From positions 25,419-89,418 of the forward strand of contig NZ_BJVA01000010.1 of the NCBI RefSeq assembly GCF_007988905.1: 64,000 nucleotides of DNA, in the 5' to 3' direction. Origin of the DNA: Gluconobacter kanchanaburiensis NBRC 103587. GTDB taxonomy: Bacteria; Pseudomonadota; Alphaproteobacteria; Acetobacterales; Acetobacteraceae. Positions 11,026 through 23,872 of this stretch are shown in pieces. Within the stretch, counting starts at the first letter, position 1. Each line of letters starts with the position of its first letter. A program made the translations under genes and the position numbers. The notes under the pieces were generated by a model. The model worked only from the letters and a program-made list of their open reading frames with translations, did no database searches and had not been told where the DNA came from.

Positions 11026-11760
11026 ATGGCAGGTCCTCGCCCCATCCTGATTGTAGACGACGACGATACGCTACGTCGTCTGCTGGTTGAACAGCTTCAG
11101 CACGGCGGTGAACTGGAGGCTGTCGAAGCAACCTCCGTCGCCACGGCTCGCGAACTTCTCGCGAAGCCCGGGGCCAGATACGACGCCATGCTGCTGGACA
11201 TTACGCTTCCTGACGGTGACGGACGCGACTTCTGCACCGAACTGCGACGTGAAGGTGTTCGCATGCCCATCATCATCCTGACAGGATCTGATGACGAGCA
11301 TGATGTGGTTCGTGGCCTCGATGCGGGCGCAAATGACTATGTCGCAAAGCCGTTTCGTATAGGCGAGCTTCTGGCACGTCTGCGTGCCCAGCTCCGTATT
11401 TTCGAGAACAGCGAAGATGCGGTATTCGAGATCGGACCCTATGCTTTCCGCCCATCCGCCAAGCTTCTGGTCGAGACGGCCCGGAATCGACGGATTCGTC
11501 TGACGGAAAAAGAAGCGGCAATTCTCAAGTATCTTTACCGTGCAGGTCAGAGGCCGGTCGCGCGTCAGGTTCTTCTGAATGAAGTCTGGGGTTACAATGC
11601 TGCCGTAACCACACACACACTTGAGACGCATATCTATCGCCTGCGCCAGAAGATCGAGCCGGATCCGGCTCGCACCTCCCTTCTGATTACGGAAGGGGGC
11701 GGATATCGCCTCGACCCGGAAGGTCGCGGTGTCATTGGATCCGACAGTCTGTCTGCCTGA
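11026..11760 (+). CDS. OmpR/PhoB-type response regulator (orphan)
   Basis: 244 residues. The receiver domain spans about 1-120 with the acidic pocket ILIVDDDD, the phospho-acceptor Asp near 58 (AMLLDITLPDGDG), Thr near 86 (IIILTGSDD) and Lys near 108 (GANDYVAKPF). The C-terminal winged helix carries IRLTEKEAAILKYL and HTLETHIYRLRQKIEP, which bind DNA. No histidine kinase gene lies next to it, so its partner is elsewhere. It is convergent with the exonuclease III gene, and its target genes are unknown. Confidence 0.92.
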   Translation: MAGPRPILIVDDDDTLRRLLVEQLQHGGELEAVEATSVATARELLAKPGARYDAMLLDITLPDGDGRDFCTELRREGVRMPIIILTGSDDEHDVVRGLDAGANDYVAKPFRIGELLARLRAQLRIFENSEDAVFEIGPYAFRPSAKLLVETARNRRIRLTEKEAAILKYLYRAGQRPVARQVLLNEVWGYNAAVTTHTLETHIYRLRQKIEPDPARTSLLITEGGGYRLDPEGRGVIGSDSLSA

Positions 11761-11783
11761 AAGCAGCCAGACTGTGTGACCGG

Positions 11784-12581
11784 TCAGGCTGGATCAAAAT
11801 CCAGAACGACCGGCACATGATCCGAGGGGCTCTCCCAGTCCCGCACGTCTTTTAGGACCCGGATGTCACGCAGTCCGTGCATCAGGTCCGGCGTCATCCA
11901 GACATGATCCAGCCTTCGGCCTCTGTTGGATTTCCTCCAGTCACGGTTGCGGTATGACCACCACGTATAAAGTTTTTCAGATTCTGGCGTGATAGTGCGC
12001 ATTGCATCCTGAAATCCGGTTGCCATCCAGGCTTTGAGTCGCTCGGTTTCCGCCGGCGTGTGACTGACGATCTTCAGCAGCTGCCTGTGGCTCCACACGT
12101 CGTGTTCGAGCGGTGCGATATTGAGATCACCCACCAAAATGCTCCTGGCCGGAGGCGTGCGGGCAAACCAACCGGTCGCCTCATCCACGAACGCCAGTTT
12201 ATGAGCGAATTTTTCGTTTTCGTCAGGATCAGGAATATCCCCACCTGCGGGAACATAGAAATCATGGAGCAGGATCGGGCCTGCGGACGTTGCTATGCTG
12301 GCCGCAACATGCCGGCAATCGGAGCGCGTACACCAGTCTGGCATCCCGGATGCTGGTTCTAGCGGCTGACGGGACAGGATCGCCACACCATTATAGCCTT
12401 TCATCCCTTTATAGACCTGATGGACGAACCCCATCTCATTCAGGGCCTGAACGGGAAAGAGCGGGTCCGGGACTTTCGTTTCCTGTAGACAGACGATGTC
12501 CGGATTTTCCTGTTCGACGATCTGCTTCAGCAAAGGCAGTCTGAGTCGAAGGGAATTGATGTTCCAAGTGATAAGACGCAT
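11784..12581 (-). CDS. xth: Exodeoxyribonuclease III / AP endonuclease
   Basis: 265 residues from the ATG at 12581, a normal family length; a GTG at 12632 would add 17 unconserved residues. The endonuclease/exonuclease/phosphatase fold shows MRLITWNINSLR, CLQETKV with the metal-binding Glu, VGDLNIAPLEHDVW with catalytic Asp and Asn, and SDHVPVVLDF with the final Asp-His pair. It cuts at abasic sites and resects 3' ends in base excision repair. The divergent neighbour is a dipeptidase. Confidence 0.93.
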   Translation of the reverse strand: MRLITWNINSLRLRLPLLKQIVEQENPDIVCLQETKVPDPLFPVQALNEMGFVHQVYKGMKGYNGVAILSRQPLEPASGMPDWCTRSDCRHVAASIATSAGPILLHDFYVPAGGDIPDPDENEKFAHKLAFVDEATGWFARTPPARSILVGDLNIAPLEHDVWSHRQLLKIVSHTPAETERLKAWMATGFQDAMRTITPESEKLYTWWSYRNRDWRKSNRGRRLDHVWMTPDLMHGLRDIRVLKDVRDWESPSDHVPVVLDFDPA

Positions 12582-12662
12582 GCCCACTGGATCGACCGGA
12601 ATGCGTGTTTTGACAAGCACCCTCTTGCACACAGGACGATCTGGTCCGATCTAGAACAAACC

Positions 12663-13670
12663 ATGACTGATCTGCATCACACACTCCTGACACTGGACTC
12701 CCACATCGATATTCCCTGGCCTGACCGGCAAGACGCCTGGACGGAAGATACTGCTAGGCAAGTAAATGTTCCTAAAGCCATTCGGGGAGGCATGAGGGCG
12801 GTGTGTCTGGCAGCCTATATTCCCCAGAGCTCGCGGGACGAAAGCGGCCACGTAGAAGCATGGGAGCGGGTCCAGGCCATGCTGGATGTGATCTGCGAAA
12901 TGGGAGGACACCATAACGGGCAGGGTGCACGCGTCTGCAGAAGCGCCTCGGACGTTCGTGCTGCGTATAAAAAGGGCGATCTTGCTGTCATCCCGGCGAT
13001 CGAGAATGGACATGCGCTTGGTGGACGTCCTGAACGTATCGTCGATCTCGCCCAACGCTATGGCGTGCGTTACATGACGCTGACCCATAATGGCCATAAC
13101 GTCCTCGCTGATGCGGCGATCCCTCGTAAGGATCTGGCGGACGAGGAAACATTGCACGGTGGTCTCTCCGCGCTTGGGCGGGACACTATTGCGGCCATGA
13201 ACCGGTCAGGCGTTCTAGTGGATGTATCTCACGCGTCAAAATCGACCATGATGCAGGCCAGCGGGATCTCCACCACACCCGTCTTTGCGAGTCACTCCTG
13301 TGCCCGTGCTCTTTGCGATCATCCACGTAATCTCGACGACGAACAGCTTGATCGCCTGAAAGACACGGGCGGCCTGATTCAGGTGACGGCCATGGGGTCT
13401 TTTCTGAAAAAAGGGGGGGGCGGGACAGTCGAAGATCTGGTGCGCCATGTGTCTTATATTGCCGAACGGATCGGCATTGAACATGTCGGGATCTCGTCGG
13501 ACTTCGATGGTGGGGGTGGTATTCCGGGCTGGAAGGACGCGACCGAAACGGTCAATGTCACCCGTGCGCTTGTGGCCGCAGGTTTTACCGACAGCGAGAT
13601 TGCTGCCATCTGGGGCGGCAATATGCTGCGTCTCCTTGAACAGGCCGAAAAAGCTGCGGAAGCCACCTGA
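12663..13670 (+). CDS. Membrane dipeptidase family (peptidase M19) protein
   Basis: 335 residues forming a metal-dependent TIM barrel. The zinc ligands are recognisable: LDSHIDIPW (HxD), VIPAIENGHALGG (bridging Glu), VSHASKS and ASHSCAR (two His), and GISSDFDGGGGIPGW near the C-terminus (Asp). Members hydrolyse dipeptides, including those with a D-residue. No signal sequence is apparent, so it is likely cytoplasmic despite the family name. It stands alone, followed by a 315-base gap. Confidence 0.9.
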   Translation: MTDLHHTLLTLDSHIDIPWPDRQDAWTEDTARQVNVPKAIRGGMRAVCLAAYIPQSSRDESGHVEAWERVQAMLDVICEMGGHHNGQGARVCRSASDVRAAYKKGDLAVIPAIENGHALGGRPERIVDLAQRYGVRYMTLTHNGHNVLADAAIPRKDLADEETLHGGLSALGRDTIAAMNRSGVLVDVSHASKSTMMQASGISTTPVFASHSCARALCDHPRNLDDEQLDRLKDTGGLIQVTAMGSFLKKGGGGTVEDLVRHVSYIAERIGIEHVGISSDFDGGGGIPGWKDATETVNVTRALVAAGFTDSEIAAIWGGNMLRLLEQAEKAAEAT

Positions 13671-13985
13671 TCCTGTCTATGCAAGACTGTTATGGCGTGT
13701 CTGGTGAAGAACAGAACATGATCGCGTCGAACTTGGTTCAGAGCGGTTCGTCCACCACGACCCGTTAACGCCTTGCTGACACCTCAGGCGATTTCCATCT
13801 TTCTTCAGATTGAAGCCCAGAGGACAGGAACAGAAGCAAGACACAAGCGTTTTCAATGACTTATAAAACGTGATTAAAAATTGGGCAATCTGATGGCAGG
13901 TCTGGCAAACCGGGGGGTTCATGATTCTGTCACGGAGCAGCCCACAGACTTTTCCACAGGTTCAGTGGATGACTGAAGAAGCCGA
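13671..13985. other. Intergenic region between dipeptidase and uvrC
   Basis: 315 bases with no gene I can support. A possible minus-strand frame of 81 codons here has no recognisable motif and I do not call it. GTTC occurs twice six bases apart at 13736-13749, one base short of the LexA box spacing. The region should contain the uvrC promoter, which I cannot place with confidence. Confidence 0.5.
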
Positions 13986-15908
13986 ATGACCGATCTTTCT
14001 CGATCCCCTGCGACCCCAGCCGACAGCGCCAGCGAACCCCTTGTTCCTGCGGATAAAATGCAAGGCGTGGAGGCTATCCGCGAAGCCTTGAAAACCATCC
14101 CGTACAGCCCAGGCGTCTATCGCATGCTGAGTGCGAAAGGCGAGGTCCTATACGTTGGCAAGGCGCTCAGCCTGAAGAAGCGGGTTTCTTCATATACCCG
14201 TATCAACCAGTTGCCGGAGCGGTTGCGGCGCATGGTGTCGATGACGGTTTCGATGGAAATTGTCATCACACGCACCGAAGCGGATGCGCTGCTGCTTGAA
14301 GCAAATTACATCAAACGCATGAAGCCGCGCTTCAACATCCTTCTGCGCGACGACAAAAGCTATCCGTGGCTCATGCTGACCGAAAGCCACGAATTCCCGC
14401 AGATCACGAAGCAGCGCGGTAAACCCGTCAAGGGCGCAACCTACTGGGGCCCGTTTGCGAATGCCTGGGCAGTCAATCAGACCCTGAACCTCGTGCAGCG
14501 CAGTTTTCTGCTTCGCTCGTGCTCGGATGCCGTTCTCAACAGCAGAACGCGCCCCTGTCTGCTGTATCAGATCAAGCGGTGCTCGGCTCCCTGTGTCGAC
14601 CGCATTTCCAAGACCGATTACAAAGAACTCGTCAGAGAGGCTCAACAGTTCCTATCAGGCCACAGCACAGAACTGCAACAGCGTCTGGCGGCCGAAATGG
14701 AGCAGGCCTCCCAGGACATGAACTACGAACGCGCGGCTGCGATCAGGGACAGAATTCGCGGTTTTGCGAGTATCCAGGGTTCAAGCACCGTTAATCCGTC
14801 TTCCATCCATGATGCAGACATTATGACCATCTGGCAGGAAGCCGGCCAAAGCTGCATTCAGGTTTTCTTCATCCGTGGCAGCCGGAATAACGGTAACCGC
14901 GCCTTCTATCCTGCCCATGCGGAGGAGGAGACCGCAGCAGACGTATTGTCGGCTTTCATGATCCAGTTCTACGACAACAAACCACCGCCACCTTTGATCC
15001 TCGTGAATTGCGAGCCTGCCGAACGCAGTCTTGTGGAGGAGGCTCTGGCCATCAGACGCGCCCAAAAGGTCGAGATTCTTCGACCCCAGCGTGGCGAGAA
15101 AAAAGACGTGGTTGAACACGCCACGCTTAATGCCCGAGAAGCGCTGGAACGGAGACTGGCAGAGAATACCGGACAGCGAAAACTTCTGGAGGGTGTGGCT
15201 GAAGTTTTCGATCTGCCTGAGACACCCAAGCGCATAGAGACTTACGACAACTCCCACATCATGGGGCAGGCACCTTACGGGGTCATGGTGGTCGGCGGTC
15301 CGGAAGGCTTCAACAAGCGCGCATACCGCAAATACTCAATAAGAGGTCCTGTTACTCCGGGAGACGATTTCGGCATGATGCGGGAAGTCATGGAACGGCG
15401 TTTCGGCAAGCGTCCGGAGAATGGCGAGCGCCCGGAAGACTGGCCTGACCTCCTGTTGATTGATGGCGGTCTGGGGCAGTTCAACGCCGTACGTTCGGTT
15501 CTCGCCGATCTTGGTGTGACCGGCATTCCGATTGTCGCCATTGCTAAAGGCCCGGATCGAGACGCCGGCAGGGAGTGGTTCTTTACCGAGACGCAGGCCC
15601 CCTTTCAGCTTCCCCCGAGAGATCCTGTGCTTTATTACCTGCAACGTCTGCGGGATGAGGCGCACAGATTCGCCATTACGACGCACAGGGCAGGACGGTC
15701 ACGGGGACTGCGCAGTTCGGAGCTGGATAATGTTCCGGGAATCGGAGCTGCCCGGAAGAAGGCCCTTCTGAATCATTTCGGTTCGGCGAGATCAGTCAGG
15801 CAGGCCAGCCTTGAGGAGCTTGAAAATGCTCCGGGGATCAGTTTAGGAACAGCAAGCGCGATATACGGACATTTTCATCCGGAATGGGTTCAGAAAAAGC
15901 CTGGCTGA
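13986..15908 (+). CDS. uvrC: Excinuclease ABC subunit C
   Basis: 640 residues. The N-terminal GIY-YIG nuclease is seen as [20 protein letters not shown] and [20 protein letters not shown]. The Cys cluster [19 protein letters not shown] and the UVR helices ([13 protein letters not shown]) follow. The RNase H-like C-terminal nuclease has [13 protein letters not shown] and [14 protein letters not shown], with tandem helix-hairpin-helix at the end ([18 protein letters not shown]). It makes both incisions in nucleotide excision repair with UvrA/UvrB. The next gene, pgsA, is 106 bases downstream. Confidence 0.97.
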   Translation: MTDLSRSPATPADSASEPLVPADKMQGVEAIREALKTIPYSPGVYRMLSAKGEVLYVGKALSLKKRVSSYTRINQLPERLRRMVSMTVSMEIVITRTEADALLLEANYIKRMKPRFNILLRDDKSYPWLMLTESHEFPQITKQRGKPVKGATYWGPFANAWAVNQTLNLVQRSFLLRSCSDAVLNSRTRPCLLYQIKRCSAPCVDRISKTDYKELVREAQQFLSGHSTELQQRLAAEMEQASQDMNYERAAAIRDRIRGFASIQGSSTVNPSSIHDADIMTIWQEAGQSCIQVFFIRGSRNNGNRAFYPAHAEEETAADVLSAFMIQFYDNKPPPPLILVNCEPAERSLVEEALAIRRAQKVEILRPQRGEKKDVVEHATLNAREALERRLAENTGQRKLLEGVAEVFDLPETPKRIETYDNSHIMGQAPYGVMVVGGPEGFNKRAYRKYSIRGPVTPGDDFGMMREVMERRFGKRPENGERPEDWPDLLLIDGGLGQFNAVRSVLADLGVTGIPIVAIAKGPDRDAGREWFFTETQAPFQLPPRDPVLYYLQRLRDEAHRFAITTHRAGRSRGLRSSELDNVPGIGAARKKALLNHFGSARSVRQASLEELENAPGISLGTASAIYGHFHPEWVQKKPG

Positions 15909-16014
15909 TCCGTCCGAGCGCCGAAAAACACGCTGCGGCTTACACGAAAAATACATCTTCCAAGAACGTTTTGGCGCATACCGGAGAGAAGGAAACTGTT
16001 CTACACTGCTCTCG

Positions 16015-16617
16015 ATGCTGACAGATCTGCCAAACATACTGACACTGCTGCGCATAGCGTCAATTCCGGTACTGATCGTACTTCTGGCGGTACATGCGCC
16101 GACCGCCAGCGTGATCGCCTGCGTGGTGTACACGGCAGCTTGCATCACGGATTATCTTGACGGCGCTCTGGCCCGTCGATGGAAGCAGCTTTCTGAACTT
16201 GGACGGATGATGGACCCCATCGCAGACAAACTGCTGGTCGGGTCGCTTCTCCTGGCTTTGGCTGGTCTGACGACGCTTCCTGTATACTCGCTGTATGCAG
16301 GCATCATTATTATGGTGAGGGAAATTCTGGTCAGCGGGCTACGGGAATATATGGCCTCCCAACGCGAAACATTGCCCTCGACCCGCCTGGCCAAATGGAA
16401 GACGGGCATTCAGATGGTCGCAATCGGCTTTCTGATCGGCGGTGACAGCGCGGCCGCGAAACTGGGGCTGCCCTTCCTGCCGGCAACCCTGATTGGCGGA
16501 ATCCTGTTGTGGTTTTCCGTTATTCCGACGGTCATTAGTGGATGGGGCTACCTTACGGCCGGCCTTACGCGCATCATGGCAGGGCAGACACGCCAGTCTT
16601 CCAAGATTGGATCGTAA
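16015..16617 (+). CDS. pgsA: CDP-diacylglycerol--glycerol-3-phosphate 3-phosphatidyltransferase
   Basis: 200 residues with several membrane segments. The CDP-alcohol phosphotransferase signature DYLDGALARRWKQLSELG, followed by MMDPIADKLL, holds the four metal-binding Asp residues. N-terminal LPNILTLLRIASIPVLI and the MVREILVSGLREY segment are typical of PgsA, which makes phosphatidylglycerophosphate for phosphatidylglycerol and cardiolipin. The uvrC-pgsA order is common in proteobacteria. Confidence 0.94.
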   Translation: MLTDLPNILTLLRIASIPVLIVLLAVHAPTASVIACVVYTAACITDYLDGALARRWKQLSELGRMMDPIADKLLVGSLLLALAGLTTLPVYSLYAGIIIMVREILVSGLREYMASQRETLPSTRLAKWKTGIQMVAIGFLIGGDSAAAKLGLPFLPATLIGGILLWFSVIPTVISGWGYLTAGLTRIMAGQTRQSSKIGS

Positions 16618-16719
16618 TGTCACGACGCGATGGAATTATGGGTGTGTTTGCCTGTCTTCATCTGGCGCTCCGTTACGAGGACCGCTAAAGGTCATCTAAC
16701 GACCTTGTGGGAGTACGAA

Positions 16720-17325
16720 ATGCGGAAGGCCGCTCTGCTGGCACTACCTCTCGCTCTGAGCGGCTGTTCAGGCATGGGCAAATATATCCGGGACACGATG
16801 GTGTGGACCGCGCTCGACAACCCCAATGGTCCTCATGGTGAAAGTGAGAACATCCATCGGGCGCGTGGGGAGAAATTTGCCGAAGCCCCCATTTTCCCTG
16901 AGAGCGGCAATATCTGGCCGGGAGCTCCGCAGCCTTTACCGACCCTCAAGGACGTGGAAAATCCAAACAGCACGTTCAGCCATGCACTCGGAGACCCCGC
17001 CACCTATTTCGGAGGGGCCGCACTGGATGAAAGTTTTATGAGCGGTATTGGTAGTAAAGGTGCTTTGGGTGCATCAGGCCAGCAGCTCATGTCAGGCCAG
17101 AGCATATCCGTCGGGGAAAGTGTGGACACGCATCAGGGTGTGAGCCGTGACCGTAGCCATGTGATCCCGACGCTTCCATCGTCGGTGCCGGACAATGCAG
17201 GCCATTTTCTTAACAAGAATCCAAGCAAGACCATCGTAATCCCGAACGGCGACGGAACCAGTACACTGATTGCGCCCGACGGAAGCGTTAAGGTGGTTCA
17301 CGGAGTACCGGCAGCACCAAAATAA
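16720..17325 (+). CDS. Small lipoprotein of unknown function
   Basis: 201 residues starting MRKAALLALPLALSGCSG, a clear lipoprotein signal with the lipobox LSGC, so the mature protein is anchored by Cys 16. The start at 16720 has GGGAG seven bases upstream. The rest is hydrophilic, rich in Gly, Pro, Ser and Asn, with no domain I recognise; it ends with a VIPNGDGTSTLIAPDGSVKV segment that looks like a beta-hairpin. It follows pgsA by about 100 bases and is convergent with lexA. The second residue after the Cys is Gly (CSG), which gives no inner-membrane retention signal in the Lol rule, so an outer-membrane location is likely. Confidence 0.75.
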   Translation: MRKAALLALPLALSGCSGMGKYIRDTMVWTALDNPNGPHGESENIHRARGEKFAEAPIFPESGNIWPGAPQPLPTLKDVENPNSTFSHALGDPATYFGGAALDESFMSGIGSKGALGASGQQLMSGQSISVGESVDTHQGVSRDRSHVIPTLPSSVPDNAGHFLNKNPSKTIVIPNGDGTSTLIAPDGSVKVVHGVPAAPK

Positions 17326-17356
17326 ACCCTGGTGGCAACACTTTTTGCTACCAGGG
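17319..17356 (-). terminator. Rho-independent terminator of lexA
   Basis: CCCTGGTAGCAA pairs with TTGCCACCAGGG (11 of 12 positions) and is followed on the minus strand by TTTATTTT. It begins 18 bases after the lexA stop and its T tract overlaps the last codons of the convergent lipoprotein gene. On the plus strand a T5 run occurs only about 10 bases after the stem, so termination there is less certain. Confidence 0.7.
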
Positions 17357-17374
17357 GTCAGGCGCTTTTTACGA

Positions 17375-18091
17375 CTAGTACTGACGGAAGAGCGCAACTA
17401 GACGCCCCTGAATATGAACGCGCTCTGCGGGGAAAATGCGTGTTTCGTACTCGCGGTTAGCGGCTTCAAGCGCAATCATTGAACCGCGGCGGCGCAGTTT
17501 TTTAAGAGTGACTTCCTGCTCATCAATCAGGGCGACAATAATCTGCCCATTATCTGCCGTTTCGCGACGACGGATAATGGCAATATCCCCGTCAAGAATA
17601 CCGGCTTCGATCATGGAATCGCCTGAGACGGTCAGTGCATAGTGCTCACCAGTCCCCAGAAGAGACACAGGCACCTCAATCCGATCACTGTCGTCCTGCA
17701 TGGCCTCAATCGGCAGGCCAGCGGCAATGCGCCCATAAAGTGGAATACTGACAGTCTGCCGGTCATTCGCAGCAGTGGGTTCAGAGAATGTGCCCTCGAG
17801 TTCTGCCTGATCTTGGCTGAGAACCGTCGGGACAAAGGCTGATGCGGAAGGTGCAGCAACAGGCACATCGATTCCCATATGAGGGAGGCGAAGTACCTCG
17901 AGTGCTCTTGCACGATGATGATGGCGGCGAAGGAAGCCGCGTTCTTCCAGCGCTGATATCAGACGGTGGATGCCAGACTTCGAACGCAGTTCGAGCGCAT
18001 CTTTCATTTCATCAAAGGACGGCGAATATCCCGTTCTACGAAGATGGTCGTCGATATACAGCAAAAGCTGGTGCTGCTTGCGTGTCAGCAT
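17375..18091 (-). CDS. lexA: LexA repressor (SOS response)
   Basis: 238 residues from the ATG at 18091, the start matching the family ([13 protein letters not shown]). The winged-helix DNA-binding part spans 1-70 ([20 protein letters not shown]). The linker to the protease domain holds the self-cleavage Ala124-Gly125 bond in RIAAGLPIE. The catalytic Ser159 sits in [11 protein letters not shown] and Lys197 in [11 protein letters not shown]. RecA filaments trigger self-cleavage and derepress repair genes. A perfect alphaproteobacterial LexA box lies 67 bases upstream, so autoregulation is expected. Confidence 0.96.
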   Translation of the reverse strand: MLTRKQHQLLLYIDDHLRRTGYSPSFDEMKDALELRSKSGIHRLISALEERGFLRRHHHRARALEVLRLPHMGIDVPVAAPSASAFVPTVLSQDQAELEGTFSEPTAANDRQTVSIPLYGRIAAGLPIEAMQDDSDRIEVPVSLLGTGEHYALTVSGDSMIEAGILDGDIAIIRRRETADNGQIIVALIDEQEVTLKKLRRRGSMIALEAANREYETRIFPAERVHIQGRLVALFRQY

Positions 18092-18157
18092 ACAGGCGCT
18101 CCCATGCGCCTCGGCAGAGGCAGGTCCCAAAAAGCCGCAGGACGAAATCCTACATTT

Positions 18158-18172
18158 GTTCTTTATAGGTTC
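18158..18172 (-). promoter_or_regulatory. LexA box GTTC-N7-GTTC upstream of lexA
   Basis: The plus strand reads GTTC-TTTATAG-GTTC, a perfect match to the direct-repeat operator described for alphaproteobacterial LexA. It sits 67 bases before the lexA ATG and about 217 bases before rpmG on the other strand. Strand is given for the gene it most likely controls. Confidence 0.85.
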
Positions 18173-18218
18173 CCTTCTGTTGCCCCACAAGCAAAAGAGA
18201 GGTCCAAAATTTGCAATT

Positions 18219-18233
18219 GAACGATAACAGTTC
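18219..18233 (-). promoter_or_regulatory. Inverted GAAC-N7-GTTC element
   Basis: GAAC-GATAACA-GTTC lies 46 bases further from lexA than the perfect direct-repeat box. The half sites are correct but inverted, so it may be a weak second LexA contact or coincidence. Confidence 0.3.
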
Positions 18234-18388
18234 AGCATTTTCCTGAGAAAACAGAGCAAAACAGCGAAATCGTACGCGAAGGACTTGACCTTCGAACGTT
18301 AAATCAGCATGGTGCGCCAAATCTAGAGATCAACATGCTGCATCGACACCTTCGAGCGGCATCAGTATGGCGAAAGCCCGAGGGTATC

Positions 18389-18556
18389 ATGGGAAAGAGC
18401 AACGTTATTCAGATCCGGCTCGTTTCGTCCGCCGAAACCGGCTACTTCTACGTTACGAAGAAGAATGCCCGTTCCGCTACGGGAAAGATGGAAGTGCGCA
18501 AGTACGATCCAGTGGCACGCAAGCACGTCGTCTTCCGCGAAGCCAAGATCAAGTAA
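18389..18556 (+). CDS. rpmG: 50S ribosomal protein L33
   Basis: 55 residues, exactly the usual length. It starts [21 protein letters not shown] and ends [19 protein letters not shown], matching proteobacterial L33. GAGGG stands four bases before the chosen ATG; an ATG at 18367 is in another frame. No CxxC pairs are present, so it is the zinc-free form. It is closed by a perfect terminator palindrome. Confidence 0.96.
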   Translation: MGKSNVIQIRLVSSAETGYFYVTKKNARSATGKMEVRKYDPVARKHVVFREAKIK

Positions 18557-18567
18557 GATCTGTTTCG

Positions 18568-18614
18568 ACAGAGCATAAAAAAAGCGGCCTAAGGCCGCTT
18601 TTTTTATGCTCTGT
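18568..18614. terminator. Bidirectional terminator between rpmG and ftsB
   Basis: Two perfect 22-base arms (18568-18589 and 18593-18614) around a TAA loop. The GC core GCGGCC is flanked by A7 and T7, so it can terminate rpmG on the plus strand and ftsB on the minus strand. Confidence 0.93.
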
Positions 18615-18629
18615 TTTTCAAATTTTCAC

Positions 18630-18959
18630 TCAGAAAAGTTTGTCATGCGGCCCGTAAGGAACGACCAGGTCGCCGCTACGGGTCAGATTCATGGTTGCCC
18701 GCGCCCGTTCATCAAGCATATCGGCATCCAGAGCTTTTTCTTTCAAAGCAAGCACGCGACGGCGCCAGACGTTCTGTTCGTCGTTGGCATCCTGACGGGC
18801 CTGAATCGCATCTTTTTCAAGCTGCGTCTGCTCCTGATAGGCACGAATTCCATGCGCCCCATGGAGGGCGTTCCAGCCGAAATAAACTGTCAGTGAAAGA
18901 AAGAACAACGGAGGTGCCACGGCACGAACACCACGTTTGATAAGTCGGACTAGCGTCAC
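18630..18959 (-). CDS. ftsB: Septum formation initiator FtsB/DivIC family protein
   Basis: 109 residues. One membrane segment near the N-terminus (PPLFFLSLTVYFGWNALHG) is followed by a coiled coil (YQEQTQLEKDAIQARQDAN) and ends with LTRSGDLVVPYG. This is the FtsB/DivIC layout, a bitopic protein that joins FtsL and FtsQ in the divisome. It lies downstream of eno on the same strand, an arrangement found widely in proteobacteria. Confidence 0.88.
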   Translation of the reverse strand: MTLVRLIKRGVRAVAPPLFFLSLTVYFGWNALHGAHGIRAYQEQTQLEKDAIQARQDANDEQNVWRRRVLALKEKALDADMLDERARATMNLTRSGDLVVPYGPHDKLF

Positions 18960-19014
18960 GTCGTGGAAACTCCGTTTTGAAAGACTTTATCGTTCTATAG
19001 CAGTCAATCATGAT

Positions 19015-19050
19015 CGGACAATGAAAGATAGGGGTCTCTCTCATTGTCCG
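19015..19050. other. Hairpin between eno and ftsB
   Basis: CGGACAATGA and TCATTGTCCG form a perfect 10-bp stem around a 16-base loop. There is no T run on either strand, so it is more likely an RNA processing or stability element within an eno-ftsB transcript than an intrinsic terminator. Confidence 0.45.
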
Positions 19051-19098
19051 TCTGAGGAAAACAGCGTCGGGGATGAAGAAAACCGTTCCCCTTAAGAA

Positions 19099-20454
<1,356 letters not shown>

Positions 20455-20496
20455 CTATTTCAAGTCTCAAAATCACGCCCTGAGGTCAACGACGAC

Positions 20497-20969
20497 ATGC
20501 GCCTTCCTTTTCCCATTTTCGTGCTCGGCATTGCCGGATTGCTTCCATTCATGACGCTGGGAGGGTGGATCTTTCTGGCTGGACTGTTCACGCCGCTTCC
20601 CCACCTGAAAGTTATTCTTCTGGCATATGGCGCCTGCATTCTGTCGTTTTTGGGCGCCATACACTGGGGACTGGCCATGGAGCGGCCAGATATCATTACA
20701 GTCGGCGGCACATCCCAGCGAGATCGTCAGCGTCTTATACTGGGTGCCTGTCCTGCGCTCTGGGCATGGCTTGCACTTTGCGTGGGCATACTGGGCCACG
20801 TTCGTGCGGGCTTTGGGCTGGAAATCCTGGGATTTGTAGGGACATTTCTTGTAGAGCGGGAAGCCTGGAAGCAAGGGGCTCTGCCTCCAGGCTATCTTCC
20901 ACTACGCACGGTTCTCACCGTGATTGCCGTTCTGAGCCTCTTTCTCGCAGCGTTGGCTCCCGCCGACGG

Positions 20970-20973
<4 letters not shown>
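20497..20973 (+). CDS. DUF3429-like small integral membrane protein
   Basis: 158 residues with about five membrane segments ([40 protein letters not shown] and others). The [11 protein letters not shown] stretch in the second helix is characteristic of the DUF3429 family, whose function is unknown. I chose the ATG at 20497, with GAGG eleven bases upstream, over one at 20446. It ends in a TTAA that is also the stop of the convergent kdsA. Confidence 0.78.
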
Positions 20974-23431
<2,458 letters not shown>

Positions 23432-23481
23432 TCATACACTGCCAGCATAGGGCAGGGGAAGCGGAGAGACGCGTCTGTTGA

Positions 23482-23517
23482 AAAAGATCCCTGTCAAAAT
23501 TTTGACAGGGGTCTTTT
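23482..23517 (-). terminator. Terminator after secG
   Basis: CCCTGTCAAAATTTTGACAGGG is a perfect inverted repeat followed on the minus strand by ATCTTTTTC. It lies 8 bases after the secG stop and before pyrG, so pyrG should have its own promoter between 23423 and 23480. Confidence 0.75.
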
Positions 23518-23524
23518 AACCCGA

Positions 23525-23872
23525 TCAGTGAGTCGGTGCGGAAGCCGGAGAAGCCGGCGCCGGAACAGCCGGAGGCGCAGCGGGAGCAGACTGCGAAGCA
23601 GCAGGGGGTTCAGCCAGAATGTCATGCGAACCAACGCCGGAGGATGCGCCACGGTTCAGAACCGCAAGAACGAGACACAGGAGCATGAAAATCCCCGCAA
23701 GCACGGAGGTAGCCCGCGTCAGCAAGGTAGCGGTTCCTCGGCCGCTCATGAAGGAACCCATACCCTGGCCACTGCCGATACCAAGGCCACCGCCTTCGCT
23801 GCGCTGGATCAGGATCACTCCGATCAGCGCCAGTGTGACCAGCAGGTTGAGAGCAAGCAGAAAAGTGGTCAT
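23525..23872 (-). CDS. secG: Preprotein translocase subunit SecG
   Basis: 115 residues. Two membrane segments flank the conserved loop VILIQRSEGGGLGIGSGQGM, which is diagnostic for SecG, the small accessory subunit of SecYEG. The C-terminus is a Pro/Ala-rich tail (PAAPPAVPAPASPASAP) of low complexity, longer than in E. coli. It is alone in its transcription unit, bounded by a terminator. Confidence 0.93.
   Translation of the reverse strand: MTTFLLALNLLVTLALIGVILIQRSEGGGLGIGSGQGMGSFMSGRGTATLLTRATSVLAGIFMLLCLVLAVLNRGASSGVGSHDILAEPPAASQSAPAAPPAVPAPASPASAPTH

Noticed and set aside
13736..13749. GTTC-N6-GTTC upstream of uvrC as a LexA box
   Set aside because: The spacing is six, not seven, and the site lies about 240 bases before uvrC.
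13677..13922. Minus-strand 81-codon frame in the dipeptidase-uvrC gap
   Set aside because: Cys/Ser-rich, no motif, no ribosome site; not supported as a gene.
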